Positions 1 to 7,036 are shown, counted from the stretch's first letter. The stretch: 10,549 nucleotides of DNA from Alphaproteobacteria bacterium MarineAlpha10_Bin2 (GCA_002937555.1 PTKB01000072.1:1-10549); one strand, 5' to 3'. Numbers and translations are program-made. The notes: a model not told the origin generated them from the sequence alone.

Positions 1-399
1 ATAGCCGAACTCGGGCACGTTGGTCTTGCCGGTGACGATGGCGCCGGCGGCGCGCAGGCGTTCAACCACGATATCGTCCACGCCGCCGTTGAAATCCTTG
101 TAGACGAACGAGCCGGAAACGGTGGGCAAATCCTTGGTGCAGATCAGATCCTTGATGCCGACGGGAACGCCGGCGAGCGGCCCCGGGTCCTTGCCCGCCA
201 TGATGTCTGCCTCGAGCGCCTTGGCCGCCGCGCGCGCCTGATCGGGGCCGGGCGTGCAGAAGGCGTGCAGGACGGGCTCGAGTTTATCCATGCGCGCGAT
301 GCTGGCGTCGATCACCTCGACCGGCGAGAGTTCCTTGGCGCGTACCTTGCCGGCCAGCGTGACCGCGTCCATGCGGCAGATTTCGTTGCCATTCGCCAT
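1..399 (-). CDS. Amidase signature family protein, N-terminal part (runs off left edge)
   Basis: Amidase signature enzymes hydrolyse amide bonds with a Ser-cisSer-Lys triad. Only the first 133 residues are here. The catalytic lysine is visible in VGIKDL (Lys83), preceded by PGPLAGVP, and GKTNVPEFGY (residues 124-133) is the family's conserved stretch just before the glycine/serine-rich signature, which lies beyond the edge. The ATG at 399 has a good AAGGAG about ten bases upstream. It sits 19 bases after the short-chain dehydrogenase stop and is the third gene of the minus-strand operon, so it probably acts in the same pathway, perhaps releasing an acid or ammonia from an amide substrate. GatA (glutamyl-tRNA amidotransferase A) shares these motifs, but the operon context argues for a catabolic amidase. 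Family call is firm; substrate is unknown. Confidence 0.88.
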   Translation of the reverse strand, partial: MANGNEICRMDAVTLAGKVRAKELSPVEVIDASIARMDKLEPVLHAFCTPGPDQARAAAKALEADIMAGKDPGPLAGVPVGIKDLICTKDLPTVSGSFVYKDFNGGVDDIVVERLRAAGAIVTGKTNVPEFGY

Positions 400-418
400 T
401 GTTCCGATCTCCTTGGTG

Positions 419-1174
419 TTAACGCATCAACAATCCGCCGTTGATATCGAGTGTGTGGCCGGTGATCGTCGCGGCGGATTCAGAGGCAAGATAGGCCACC
501 GCCATGGCGATTTCATCGGCCTCGGTCATGCAGCCTATCGGCATCGCGCTAGTGACGCTTTCGATGGCTTCTTCATCCATGCTGCCGCTTACCATGCGTG
601 TATCGACGAGCGCCGGTGCGATCGCGTTGACGGTGATGTTGTGCGGCCCGAGCAAGCGGGCGAAGTTTTTCGTGAGGCTCACCACGCCGCCTTTCGAGAC
701 GGCGTATACGCTGGTGCCGTAATATCCGCCGGTATGGGCGGCCTGACTGGTGAAATTGACGATGCGGCCCCACCCGGCCATTTTCATCGGCTCCGCCGCG
801 GCACGGCAAAGAAAGAATTGGCTTTTGACGTTGGCGTCCATGGTGCGCGTCCAGGCCGCTTCGTCGATTTCGTCCAATTGCAGGCGCTCGATGATGCCGG
901 CGACGTTTACCAAGATGTCGAGGCGGTTGTGCCGTTCCAGCGTCTCGGCGACCAGGCTCTCGCAATTGCCCGGCCTTGAGAGGTCACAGGCGATGGCAAC
1001 GTGTCTTTCCCCTTCAAGACCGGAAACGCTTTCCCCGAGTGCCTCGCCGTCGATGTCGCAGGCGACGACATGGGCGCCAAAACGGGCGAACAACTCGGCC
1101 GTGGCGGCGCCGAGGCCGCGCGCCGCACCGGTGACGATCGCCACCCGCCCCGGCAGGCCGAAATCGGTGCTCAA
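419..1174 (-). CDS. SDR family NAD(P)-dependent oxidoreductase
   Basis: A 251-residue classical short-chain dehydrogenase/reductase, a normal length for this cytosolic family. The cofactor-binding TGAARGLG is at residues 15-22, Asp40 at the end of beta-2 favours NAD over NADP, NVAG (residues 90-93) replaces the usual NNAG, and the tetrad is Asn115, Ser143, Tyr157 and Lys161 (YAVSK). The C-terminal half has the usual PG-less INAIAPALVDT-type stretch and ends in ITGHTLDINGG, as in FabG-like enzymes. The start is TTG at 1174, overlapping the TGA of the upstream isomerase gene (TTGA). A GAAGG lies about nine bases upstream, inside the isomerase coding end, implying translational coupling. It likely oxidises a secondary alcohol, plausibly a sugar or polyol derivative given the partner isomerase; the 3-oxoacyl-ACP reductase label would be a similarity artefact. 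Substrate is inferred only from context. Confidence 0.92.
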   Translation of the reverse strand: MSTDFGLPGRVAIVTGAARGLGAATAELFARFGAHVVACDIDGEALGESVSGLEGERHVAIACDLSRPGNCESLVAETLERHNRLDILVNVAGIIERLQLDEIDEAAWTRTMDANVKSQFFLCRAAAEPMKMAGWGRIVNFTSQAAHTGGYYGTSVYAVSKGGVVSLTKNFARLLGPHNITVNAIAPALVDTRMVSGSMDEEAIESVTSAMPIGCMTEADEIAMAVAYLASESAATITGHTLDINGGLLMR

Positions 1175-2043
1175 TTGATATAGCCTTCGAGCTCTTTCTT
1201 CAGCTTCAGCGTTTCGGTGATCACGTCCACGTCATAGCAGCCGCGGTAATTCACGCAGACATATTCGAGCGCCACATTGCCGTCATGGCCGTGCTTCTTG
1301 AGGGCGCCGAGAATATGCTCGAAATCGAGAATGCCGTCTTCCATGCGGCATTGCAGGCGCTCGCGGTTGGCTTGCCGTGCATGGACATGGCCGGCGTGCG
1401 GAATTAGCACGTCGACTTCTTCTTCCGTGTGGCCCTGCGGCATGAAATGCGAGTAATCGAGGCTAATCATTAGGCCCGGCACGTCCTCAAGCATGCGCTG
1501 GCATTTGGGCAGCGTGCCCATGACGGATTCGCCGTGCGGTTCGGGCCTTAGCTCGACATCATATTGGCCGCCATGATCGACCATTCGGCGCATCTCGTCG
1601 CGCGAGATTTCGTAGGCCTGCTCTTCGTCTTGACCGTCGTCCTTGTAGACGATGCCCGAGCTGATCGTGATACCTGGACACCCCACCGCATGACAAAATG
1701 CGACAAAGGATTTGTACATCTCGAAATTGTCGTCGCGCATCCGTTTATCGGGAACTGTAACCGTACATTTTAGTTCATTTGCAAGCTTATCCAGATATTT
1801 GTTGCGAAACCAAATGAAGCTATTATCGACGTCGAGACCGAGCGGTTCCATGATCCGGCGCACCCTGTCAGCCTCGGCCACGGGATCAGCCCGGAGCGCC
1901 GGCCAATCGATATGCGCCCAGCCCACCGCGGTGTGATCGAAGCCGAGCGCGCGCACGATTTGCGCCGCGCCTTCGAGCGGCAGATGCCCTTCGAGATGTT
2001 GAATGCCGAAACTCCAGCACGGCACGCCGAGACCGATCGCCAT
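1171..2043 (-). CDS. Sugar phosphate isomerase/epimerase (xylose isomerase-like TIM barrel)
   Basis: A 290-residue member of the AP-endonuclease-2/xylose-isomerase-like TIM-barrel superfamily, which uses a divalent metal to isomerise or epimerise keto sugars and related compounds. Candidate metal and substrate ligands fall at the expected strand ends: Glu168 and His170 (RPEPH), Asp196 and His199 (LDYSHF), His219 and His221 followed by Arg223 (HVHAR), and Glu260 (VALEYV). The frame stays open far upstream, but ATG at 2043 is chosen because it has GGGGAG about seven bases before it and the TIM-barrel homology begins there. It is the first gene of the minus-strand operon and faces the CoA-ester operon across an 84-base gap. 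Related enzymes include tagatose/psicose epimerases, hydroxypyruvate isomerase and inosose isomerase; the exact reaction cannot be decided. Confidence 0.88.
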   Translation of the reverse strand: MAIGLGVPCWSFGIQHLEGHLPLEGAAQIVRALGFDHTAVGWAHIDWPALRADPVAEADRVRRIMEPLGLDVDNSFIWFRNKYLDKLANELKCTVTVPDKRMRDDNFEMYKSFVAFCHAVGCPGITISSGIVYKDDGQDEEQAYEISRDEMRRMVDHGGQYDVELRPEPHGESVMGTLPKCQRMLEDVPGLMISLDYSHFMPQGHTEEEVDVLIPHAGHVHARQANRERLQCRMEDGILDFEHILGALKKHGHDGNVALEYVCVNYRGCYDVDVITETLKLKKELEGYIN

Positions 2044-2127
2044 ATTCCGCTCTCCCCTAAATTTGTTTTTGTTGTGAGAGAGTCTATCCACTAGACAGCG
2101 CCGCGCCAAATAAAACAAACTCGATCC
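2044..2127. promoter_or_regulatory. Divergent promoter region with a perfect inverted repeat
   Basis: This is the only gap between the two divergent operons. It is AT-richer than its surroundings and holds a perfect inverted repeat, GTCTA-tccac-TAGAC, at 2082-2096. Reading the minus strand, a weak promoter-like pair (TTGGCG, 17 bases, TAGACT) puts the repeat over the -10 position. A repeat of this size and symmetry fits a dimeric repressor such as a GntR or IclR-type protein, but no regulator gene is in the window. The promoter match is weak and the operator is inferred from symmetry and location. Confidence 0.4.
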
Positions 2128-3087
2128 GTGACCGACACGCCCGCGCATACACTCGTCATCGGCACCGGCGTTATGGGGCCGAGCCTGGCGCTTTGTTTGG
2201 CGCTGGCCGGTCACCCAACGGCGCTCGTGGCGCGCCGCAGCGAGGCTATTCCCGAGGCCGAGGCCGCAATCGAAACCGCGTTTCGGGAACTTGCCGAAGC
2301 GGAACTGCTTCCGGTGAGCGCCGAAGGCTGGCGCGGCCGTCTCTCCTTCGGCAACGATTTGGCGGCCGCCGCAAGCGATGCCGAATTCGCCTTCGAAGCG
2401 ATCTCCGAGGATGCTGAAGCCAAGCAAGCACTGTTTGTGGCGCTTGAGGCCGTCGCGCCGCCCGAAGCGATATTGGCCAGCACCACGTCCGGCATGGCGG
2501 TCGACATCATTGCCCGAAAGTGCGCGCGCAAATACCGCGTCGCAGTAGCCCATTTCGCCAATCCGCCGCATTTGATGCCGGCGGTCGAGGTAGTGCCGGG
2601 TAGTGCCACCGACGGTGCCGTCATGGATCGCCTGTGCGCTTTCGTACACGGTCTCGGAAAGCAACCGATCCGCCTCAAGCGCGACCTTCCCGGCCATCTC
2701 TTTAACCGTCTGCAATTCGCCCTCATGCGCGAGGCATTCGCCCTGGTGCGCAATGGCGCCGCCGACGCGGAGGACATCGACAAGGTGGTAAAAGAAGGTT
2801 ATGCGCTCCGCCTCGCTGCAGAAGGGCCGCTGGAAAAAGCCGATCTGGCCGGCCTTTCCCTAGTGGCGAGCGTGGCGCAATATCTCTATCCCGATCTCGA
2901 TACCAGCCAAACGCCCGAGGATCTGAACGGCATGATCCAGGACGGCAACAGCGGCGCGAAGGCGGGGCGCGGCTTCTTCGACTGGACGCCGGAACGGAGC
3001 GCTGCCGTGGTGGCCGAGCGCAACCAGGAAGTCATCAGGCACCTCAAGCGCCTGCGCGCCCGGCGCGGCACAATGGAAGGCGGATAA
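2128..3087 (+). CDS. 3-hydroxyacyl-CoA dehydrogenase-like NAD-binding protein
   Basis: A 319-residue two-domain enzyme of the 3-hydroxyacyl-CoA dehydrogenase superfamily that oxidises a 3-hydroxy group with NAD. The Rossmann motif GTGVMG is at residues 12-17. The catalytic region has Ser118 (ASTTSG), His142 and Asn145 (AHFANPP), Glu154 (VEVV) and Asn193 (GHLFNRLQ). The C-terminal domain ends in the typical GRGFFDW (residues 280-286). The stand-alone, roughly 320-residue form without a hydratase domain also matches L-gulonate 3-dehydrogenase (lambda-crystallin) and L-carnitine dehydrogenase, which act on free hydroxy acids, so a CoA-ester substrate is not certain. The start is GTG at 2128; no Shine-Dalgarno is visible, but it is the only start that keeps the Rossmann fold. 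First gene of the plus-strand operon; the next gene begins three bases after its stop. Confidence 0.9.
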   Translation: MTDTPAHTLVIGTGVMGPSLALCLALAGHPTALVARRSEAIPEAEAAIETAFRELAEAELLPVSAEGWRGRLSFGNDLAAAASDAEFAFEAISEDAEAKQALFVALEAVAPPEAILASTTSGMAVDIIARKCARKYRVAVAHFANPPHLMPAVEVVPGSATDGAVMDRLCAFVHGLGKQPIRLKRDLPGHLFNRLQFALMREAFALVRNGAADAEDIDKVVKEGYALRLAAEGPLEKADLAGLSLVASVAQYLYPDLDTSQTPEDLNGMIQDGNSGAKAGRGFFDWTPERSAAVVAERNQEVIRHLKRLRARRGTMEGG

Positions 3088-3090
3088 AGT

Positions 3091-3969
3091 TTGGATAAAC
3101 ATAACAGCAGCGGCCCGGCCTTGCGCCGCAGCTTGCTCTTTACCCCCGGCCTGCGCACCGACCGATACGCCAAGGCGCTTTCCGGCGCCGCTGATATGGT
3201 CTGCATCGATCTCGAAGACGGTGTCGCGCCGGATTTCAAGATAGAGGCGCGCGACAAGGCCATCCCTGCCCTGTTCGATGCCGCGCTGGGCGGCGGCGCG
3301 GCGCGCGCCATGCGCATCAACCCGATCAAGACGCAAATCGGAATGCGCGACTTGTTGGCGCTGTGCGATTTCGGATCGGCCCCGCCCGCCCTGTTGCTGC
3401 CCAAGATCGAATCGCCCGAAGAGGTGCGCTGGGTGGCAGAAATCTTGGACGAAGCCGGCTACGCGCCAACTCGGCTGATGGTGATCATTGAAACCGGCCG
3501 CGCGCTCGAGGCGGCGCTCGACATCGCCGCCGCGTCGTCACGCATCGATACGATGCTGTTCGGCGCCGCCGATCTGTCCGCCGAGTTCGGCTCGACCCTG
3601 GATTGGGAGGCGCTGCATTATGCCAGGAGCCGCGCTGTTCACGCCGCGTCGAGTGCCGGACTAGATTTGATCGACGTGCCCAGCCTCGATATCAAGGACG
3701 AAGAAGGCTTGAAGCGCGAGGCGCGACTGGCGCAGCGCATGGGCTTTACCGGCAAGGCGGCGATTCACCCCATTCAGGTGCCACCGATCAACGAAATCTT
3801 TTCACCCGACGCCGAGACCATCGCCTTTGCCCGCCGGGTGATCGAAGCCTATGAGGAGAGCCATGCGGGCGTCGCCTTGCTCGACGGCAAGGTGGTGGAA
3901 ATGCCGGTGGTCCGCGCTATGCGCCGGGCGCTGGCGATTGCCGATAAGATCGCCGCCGGCACGCAATGA
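3091..3969 (+). CDS. HpcH/HpaI aldolase / CitE-type CoA-ester lyase
   Basis: A 292-residue CitE-like TIM-barrel lyase, the family of malyl-CoA, citramalyl-CoA and beta-methylmalyl-CoA lyases, which cleave 3-hydroxyacyl-CoA esters carrying a carboxylate into acetyl- or propionyl-CoA plus an oxo acid. The N-terminus has RRSLLFTPG (residues 12-20), then IDLEDGVAP (39-47), Arg75 in MRINP, metal ligands Glu134 (IIETGRAL) and Asp161 (GAADLSAEFG), and GKAAIHPIQ (221-229). The start is TTG at 3091, with GGAAGG and GGATAAAG upstream inside the previous gene's end. The stop overlaps the next gene's ATG (ATGA). Length fits stand-alone CoA-dependent lyases rather than the citrate lyase beta subunit, and no citrate lyase alpha or gamma subunit is nearby. 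The next gene supplies a CoA-transferase, so its substrate is probably made in the same operon. Preferred substrate is not readable. Confidence 0.9.
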   Translation: MDKHNSSGPALRRSLLFTPGLRTDRYAKALSGAADMVCIDLEDGVAPDFKIEARDKAIPALFDAALGGGAARAMRINPIKTQIGMRDLLALCDFGSAPPALLLPKIESPEEVRWVAEILDEAGYAPTRLMVIIETGRALEAALDIAAASSRIDTMLFGAADLSAEFGSTLDWEALHYARSRAVHAASSAGLDLIDVPSLDIKDEEGLKREARLAQRMGFTGKAAIHPIQVPPINEIFSPDAETIAFARRVIEAYEESHAGVALLDGKVVEMPVVRAMRRALAIADKIAAGTQ

Positions 3970-5141
3970 CGCCGCTCTCCGCAATTAAGGTGCTGGCCGT
4001 CGAGATCGGCGCGGCGGGGCCGTGGTGTTCGCGCATGTTGGCCGATATGGGGGCGGAGGTGGTCAAGATCGAGCCGCTCAGCGGCGATCTGACGCGCCAT
4101 TGGGATGGCGCCTGTCGGGGCCTCTCCGCCGCCCATGTCTTCCTCAACCGCAATAAAAAATCGCTCACGCTCAATCTGAAATCCGACGAAGGGCGGGAGA
4201 TCTTCCTCAAGCTTGCGGCCGAGGCCGATGTGATCATCGAGAATTTCAAGCCCGGCGTCGTCGCTCGGCTCGGCATCGATTACGAAGCCGTGCGGGCGGT
4301 CAAGCCGGACATTATCTATGGTCATATTTCCGGCTTCGGCCAGGACGGCCCGTACCGCGACCAAAAAGCCTATGACATGATCATCCAAGGAGAGGCCGGC
4401 TATATCCTGATGACCGGCACGGAAGAAGCGCCGGCCAAGATTCCGGTCTCGATCTGCGACGAGACGGCGGGATTTTACGCTGCGCTCGGACTCCTCGGCC
4501 TCCTCAACCGCCGCCACGAGAGCGGCGAGGGTGGCGAGTTCGAAGTCTCAATGCTGGAATGCGCCGCCACGCTCCTCGGCTATGCGCCGCACTTCCTATG
4601 GCACCGCGGCGAGGAGCCGCTCCGCACCGGCTTGCGGCACGGATTGCTCACCCCGTATGGGCCCTACAAGGCGGGCGACGATCTGTGGTTTTCTCTCGCC
4701 GTCTTAAGCGAAGCGGCGTGGCGCAAGCTCTGTGAAGAGGTTGTCGAAGCGCCGGAGCTGTTTGCCGATGCGCGCTACAAGGACAATGAATCGCGTATCG
4801 CCAACCGCGCCGCCCTCGAAGGCCGTCTGGTCGAGCTGTTCATGGCCGAGCCCAAAGCCGAATGGCTGACACGCTTGCGTGCCGCGGGTATTCCGTGCGG
4901 CGGCGTCAATACCCTCGGCGAAGTGCTTGAACATCCGCAGCTGAAGGCGCGCGGCGCCATCGGTGAGCTGAGCTCCTCGGTCGGGCCGCTTAAGGAGTTC
5001 TTGAGCCCGATCCGCATCAGCGGCGAGGCGCCGGTGTTCGATCATTTGCCGGACCTCGGCGAGCACAGCGATGAAATCTTGCAAGCGCTCGGCTATGACG
5101 CACCGGCCCGCGCCCGGCTCAAGGATTCGGGCGTCGTCTGA
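3966..5141 (+). CDS. Family III CoA-transferase (CaiB/BaiF)
   Basis: A 391-residue family III CoA-transferase, which moves CoA from a donor thioester (often succinyl-CoA) to a carboxylic acid through an aspartyl-CoA thioester. The catalytic Asp is Asp165 in ICDETAGFYAALG, aligned with the formyl-CoA transferase Asp. Other family landmarks are LADMGAEVVKIEP (residues 25-37), NRNKKSLTL (61-69), ENFKPG (92-97), GFGQDGP (123-129) and the Gly-rich GEGGEFEVSMLE (187-198). The C-terminal part has AGIPCGGVN and the EVLEHPQLKARG stretch. ATG at 3966 overlaps the lyase stop (ATGA), so the two are probably translationally coupled. It is the only acid-activating enzyme seen in the operon and so likely sets the pathway entry; mesaconate, methylsuccinate, itaconate or a carnitine-like acid would each be consistent. 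Family assignment is firm; acid and donor are inferred. Confidence 0.93.
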   Translation: MTPLSAIKVLAVEIGAAGPWCSRMLADMGAEVVKIEPLSGDLTRHWDGACRGLSAAHVFLNRNKKSLTLNLKSDEGREIFLKLAAEADVIIENFKPGVVARLGIDYEAVRAVKPDIIYGHISGFGQDGPYRDQKAYDMIIQGEAGYILMTGTEEAPAKIPVSICDETAGFYAALGLLGLLNRRHESGEGGEFEVSMLECAATLLGYAPHFLWHRGEEPLRTGLRHGLLTPYGPYKAGDDLWFSLAVLSEAAWRKLCEEVVEAPELFADARYKDNESRIANRAALEGRLVELFMAEPKAEWLTRLRAAGIPCGGVNTLGEVLEHPQLKARGAIGELSSSVGPLKEFLSPIRISGEAPVFDHLPDLGEHSDEILQALGYDAPARARLKDSGVV

Positions 5142-5161
5142 ATTAGCGACGGGAGGACGGC

Positions 5162-6337
5162 ATGGATTTCGAGTTCAGTCAGGACCAAAAAGTTTTGCAA
5201 TCCGCCATCGTGGATTTCTTGAACAAGCAGCCGTTCGACAATGTCTATTGGCGCGAGAAAGAAGAGAAAAGCGAATGGCCGATCGAGTTTTGTACCGCCA
5301 TGGCGGAAGGCGGCTGGCTCGGCGCGCTTATCCCGGAGGAATATGGCGGCGCCGGCATGGGCCTCACCGAAGGCTGCATTCTGATCGAGGAGATCGGACG
5401 CCATGCCGGCATCAACGCGACCACCGCCGTGCACACCTCGATCTTCGGACCGTGGCCGTTGATACTGCATGGCTCGGAAGAGCTCAAACAACGGGTGTTG
5501 CCGCGCATCGCCAAGGGCGAGTTCATCGCCTTCGCCATCACCGAGCCCGATATCGGTTTCGATACCACGCGTGTCGCCACCTCGGCGGTGCCGAAGGACA
5601 ACGAGACCTATGTCATCAACGGGCAAAAGGCGTTTTGCTCGCGGGTCAAGGAATCGCAGATCCTCATGCTCGTCGCCCGCACCACGCCCTATGAAGAGGC
5701 CGAAAAGCGCACCCAGGGCATTACCCTCTTTTTCACCGATCTCGATTGGAACACTGGTGCGCTGGAAGCGCATGAGATGCACAAGATGGGGCGCAACGCC
5801 GTGCCGACTTATCAGTTCTTCATGGACGATTGGGAGATTCCCGCCGCCGATGTGTGCGGCGAAGTCGGGCGCGGCTTCTATTACCTGTTGGACACGCTCA
5901 ACCCGGAGCGCATTGCGGTTGCCGCGCAGTCGGTCGGCCTCGGCCATACCTGCGTCGCCCGCGCCGTCGAGTATGCCAAGGAGCGCGTCGTGTTCGACCG
6001 CCCGATCGGCCGGAACCAGGCGATCCAGTTTCCCCTCGCCGAAGCCTATAGCCGCCTCGAAGCAGCGCGCCTGATGACCTACAAAGCGGCTTGGCTGTTC
6101 GACCGCGGCGAGCCGTGCGGCGCCGAATCGAACATGGCCAAGGTGCTGGCGTCCGACGCCGCCTTCTTTGCCGCCGACCGCGCGGTGCAAACCCATGGCG
6201 GCTACGGCTATATGCGCGAATTCGATGTCGAACGCTATTTCCGCGAGCTCCGGCTGATGCAGATCGCGCCGGTAAGCCAAGAGATGGCCTATAATTATCT
6301 CGCCCAGCACGTGCTCGGGCTGCCGAGATCCTATTGA
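5162..6337 (+). CDS. Acyl-CoA dehydrogenase (FAD)
   Basis: A 391-residue acyl-CoA dehydrogenase that introduces a 2,3 double bond into an acyl-CoA and passes electrons to electron-transfer flavoprotein. Landmarks are IPEEYGGAGMG (residues 57-67), FAITEPDIGFD (124-134, where GSD is usual), VINGQKAF (151-158), the FAD/helix region around FDRPIG (278-283) and QTHGGYGY (343-350). The C-terminus reads IAPVSQEM where medium-chain enzymes have the IYEGTSQ motif with the catalytic Glu, so that Glu is missing. Instead LNPERIAVA has Glu249, in the position of the catalytic Glu of isovaleryl-CoA and long-chain dehydrogenases. This suggests a branched-acyl substrate, though alignment would be needed to confirm it. 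ATG at 5162 has GGGAGG about eight bases upstream, 20 bases after the transferase stop. It supplies the desaturation step before the MaoC hydratase. Confidence 0.93.
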   Translation: MDFEFSQDQKVLQSAIVDFLNKQPFDNVYWREKEEKSEWPIEFCTAMAEGGWLGALIPEEYGGAGMGLTEGCILIEEIGRHAGINATTAVHTSIFGPWPLILHGSEELKQRVLPRIAKGEFIAFAITEPDIGFDTTRVATSAVPKDNETYVINGQKAFCSRVKESQILMLVARTTPYEEAEKRTQGITLFFTDLDWNTGALEAHEMHKMGRNAVPTYQFFMDDWEIPAADVCGEVGRGFYYLLDTLNPERIAVAAQSVGLGHTCVARAVEYAKERVVFDRPIGRNQAIQFPLAEAYSRLEAARLMTYKAAWLFDRGEPCGAESNMAKVLASDAAFFAADRAVQTHGGYGYMREFDVERYFRELRLMQIAPVSQEMAYNYLAQHVLGLPRSY

Positions 6338-6370
6338 CGCAACACTGATTTAAGAAAGAGGAGACGCGAC

Positions 6371-6892
6371 ATGGTGGCAAGAATGAAAGAAGTCGGCCCG
6401 AACCGCTTCCGCGAGGATTACGGCCGCTATTACGAGGATTTCGAAGTCGGCCATATCTATGAACACCGGCCCGGGCGCACCATCACCCAGACCGACAACA
6501 CCTGGTTCACGCTCCTCACCATGAACAAGCACCCGCTGCATTTCGATCTCGACTACGCCAAGAACAGCGAGTTCGGCAAGCCGCTGGTGAACAGCGCCTT
6601 TACACTGGCCGTCGTCGCCGGCATGAGCGTTGCCGACGTGAGCCAGAAAACCATCGCCAATCTCGGCTGGGACGACATCAAGCTGACCGCCCCGGTGTTC
6701 GCCGGCGATACCCTCTATGCCGAATCCGAAGTGCTGGCCAAGCGCGAATCCAAGTCGCGCCCCAACGCTGGCATCGTCAAGGTGAAGACCACCGGCCACA
6801 AAGAGGACGGCACCGTGTTCATGACGTTCGAGCGCAACATGCTAATCCCCAAACGAGGCCACGCGGTAGATGATAAGGCGGAGTTATACTGA
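6371..6892 (+). CDS. MaoC family (hot-dog) enoyl-CoA hydratase
   Basis: A 173-residue single hot-dog protein of the MaoC family, which adds water to an enoyl-CoA. The conserved block reads TITQTDNTWF followed by LLTMNKHPLHFD (residues 48-59), with His57 in the catalytic histidine position. The usual Asp of the GDxNPxH motif is Asn52 here and the Asn is His54. I believe this N-x-H-P-x-H form occurs in a subgroup that includes mesaconyl/itaconyl-CoA hydratase-like proteins. APVFAGDTLYAESEV and SRPNAGIVKVKT complete the fold. ATG at 6371 has GAGGAG eight or so bases upstream, 33 bases after the dehydrogenase stop. It is last in the operon, and a CitE lyase with a MaoC hydratase is a recurrent pairing: mycobacterial Rv2498c-Rv2500c groups a lyase, a MaoC and an acyl-CoA dehydrogenase. 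Family call is firm; substrate is inferred. Confidence 0.9.
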   Translation: MVARMKEVGPNRFREDYGRYYEDFEVGHIYEHRPGRTITQTDNTWFTLLTMNKHPLHFDLDYAKNSEFGKPLVNSAFTLAVVAGMSVADVSQKTIANLGWDDIKLTAPVFAGDTLYAESEVLAKRESKSRPNAGIVKVKTTGHKEDGTVFMTFERNMLIPKRGHAVDDKAELY

Positions 6893-6930
6893 GCGAGGAG
6901 TACCAAGGCCGCGCACCGAAGTGACAAACT

Positions 6931-7036
6931 CTTCCGCCCCGGCGGGGAGGAAGGGACGGGTTGGAGGAGCGTGCCAAGCGCGCGGCGCGCGCTAAGTTTA
7001 TCCCCTCTCCCAAGCCTTCTCCCCTTCGGGGAAAGG
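6931..7036. repeat. Cluster of GC-rich palindromic intergenic repeats
   Basis: Three hairpins lie between the convergent genes: 6931-6953 (CTTCCGCCCC, loop GGC, GGGGAGGAAG, one mismatch), 6977-6993 (AGCGCGC, loop GGC, GCGCGCT, perfect) and 7016-7036 (CTTCTCCCC, loop TTC, GGGGAAAGG, one mismatch and one wobble). The outer two resemble each other. The minus-strand reading gives a PRRGEGLGEG-like peptide, typical of the dispersed palindromic intergenic repeats of GC-rich proteobacteria. I infer a dispersed repeat; a genome search for other copies would settle it. Confidence 0.6.

Noticed and set aside
254..979. Plus-strand open frame (241 codons) across the amidase and SDR genes
   Set aside because: It crosses two well-supported minus-strand genes and has no domain-like sequence.
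2044..2715. Upstream extension of the sugar isomerase reading frame into the dehydrogenase gene
   Set aside because: The frame is open but the extension has no TIM-barrel homology, lies opposite the Rossmann domain, and ATG 2043 has its own Shine-Dalgarno.
5093..6310. Long minus-strand open frame (405 codons) opposite the acyl-CoA dehydrogenase
   Set aside because: It mirrors the full acyl-CoA dehydrogenase, whose motifs are clear, and its own translation shows no recognisable domain; GC-rich third positions keep antisense frames open.
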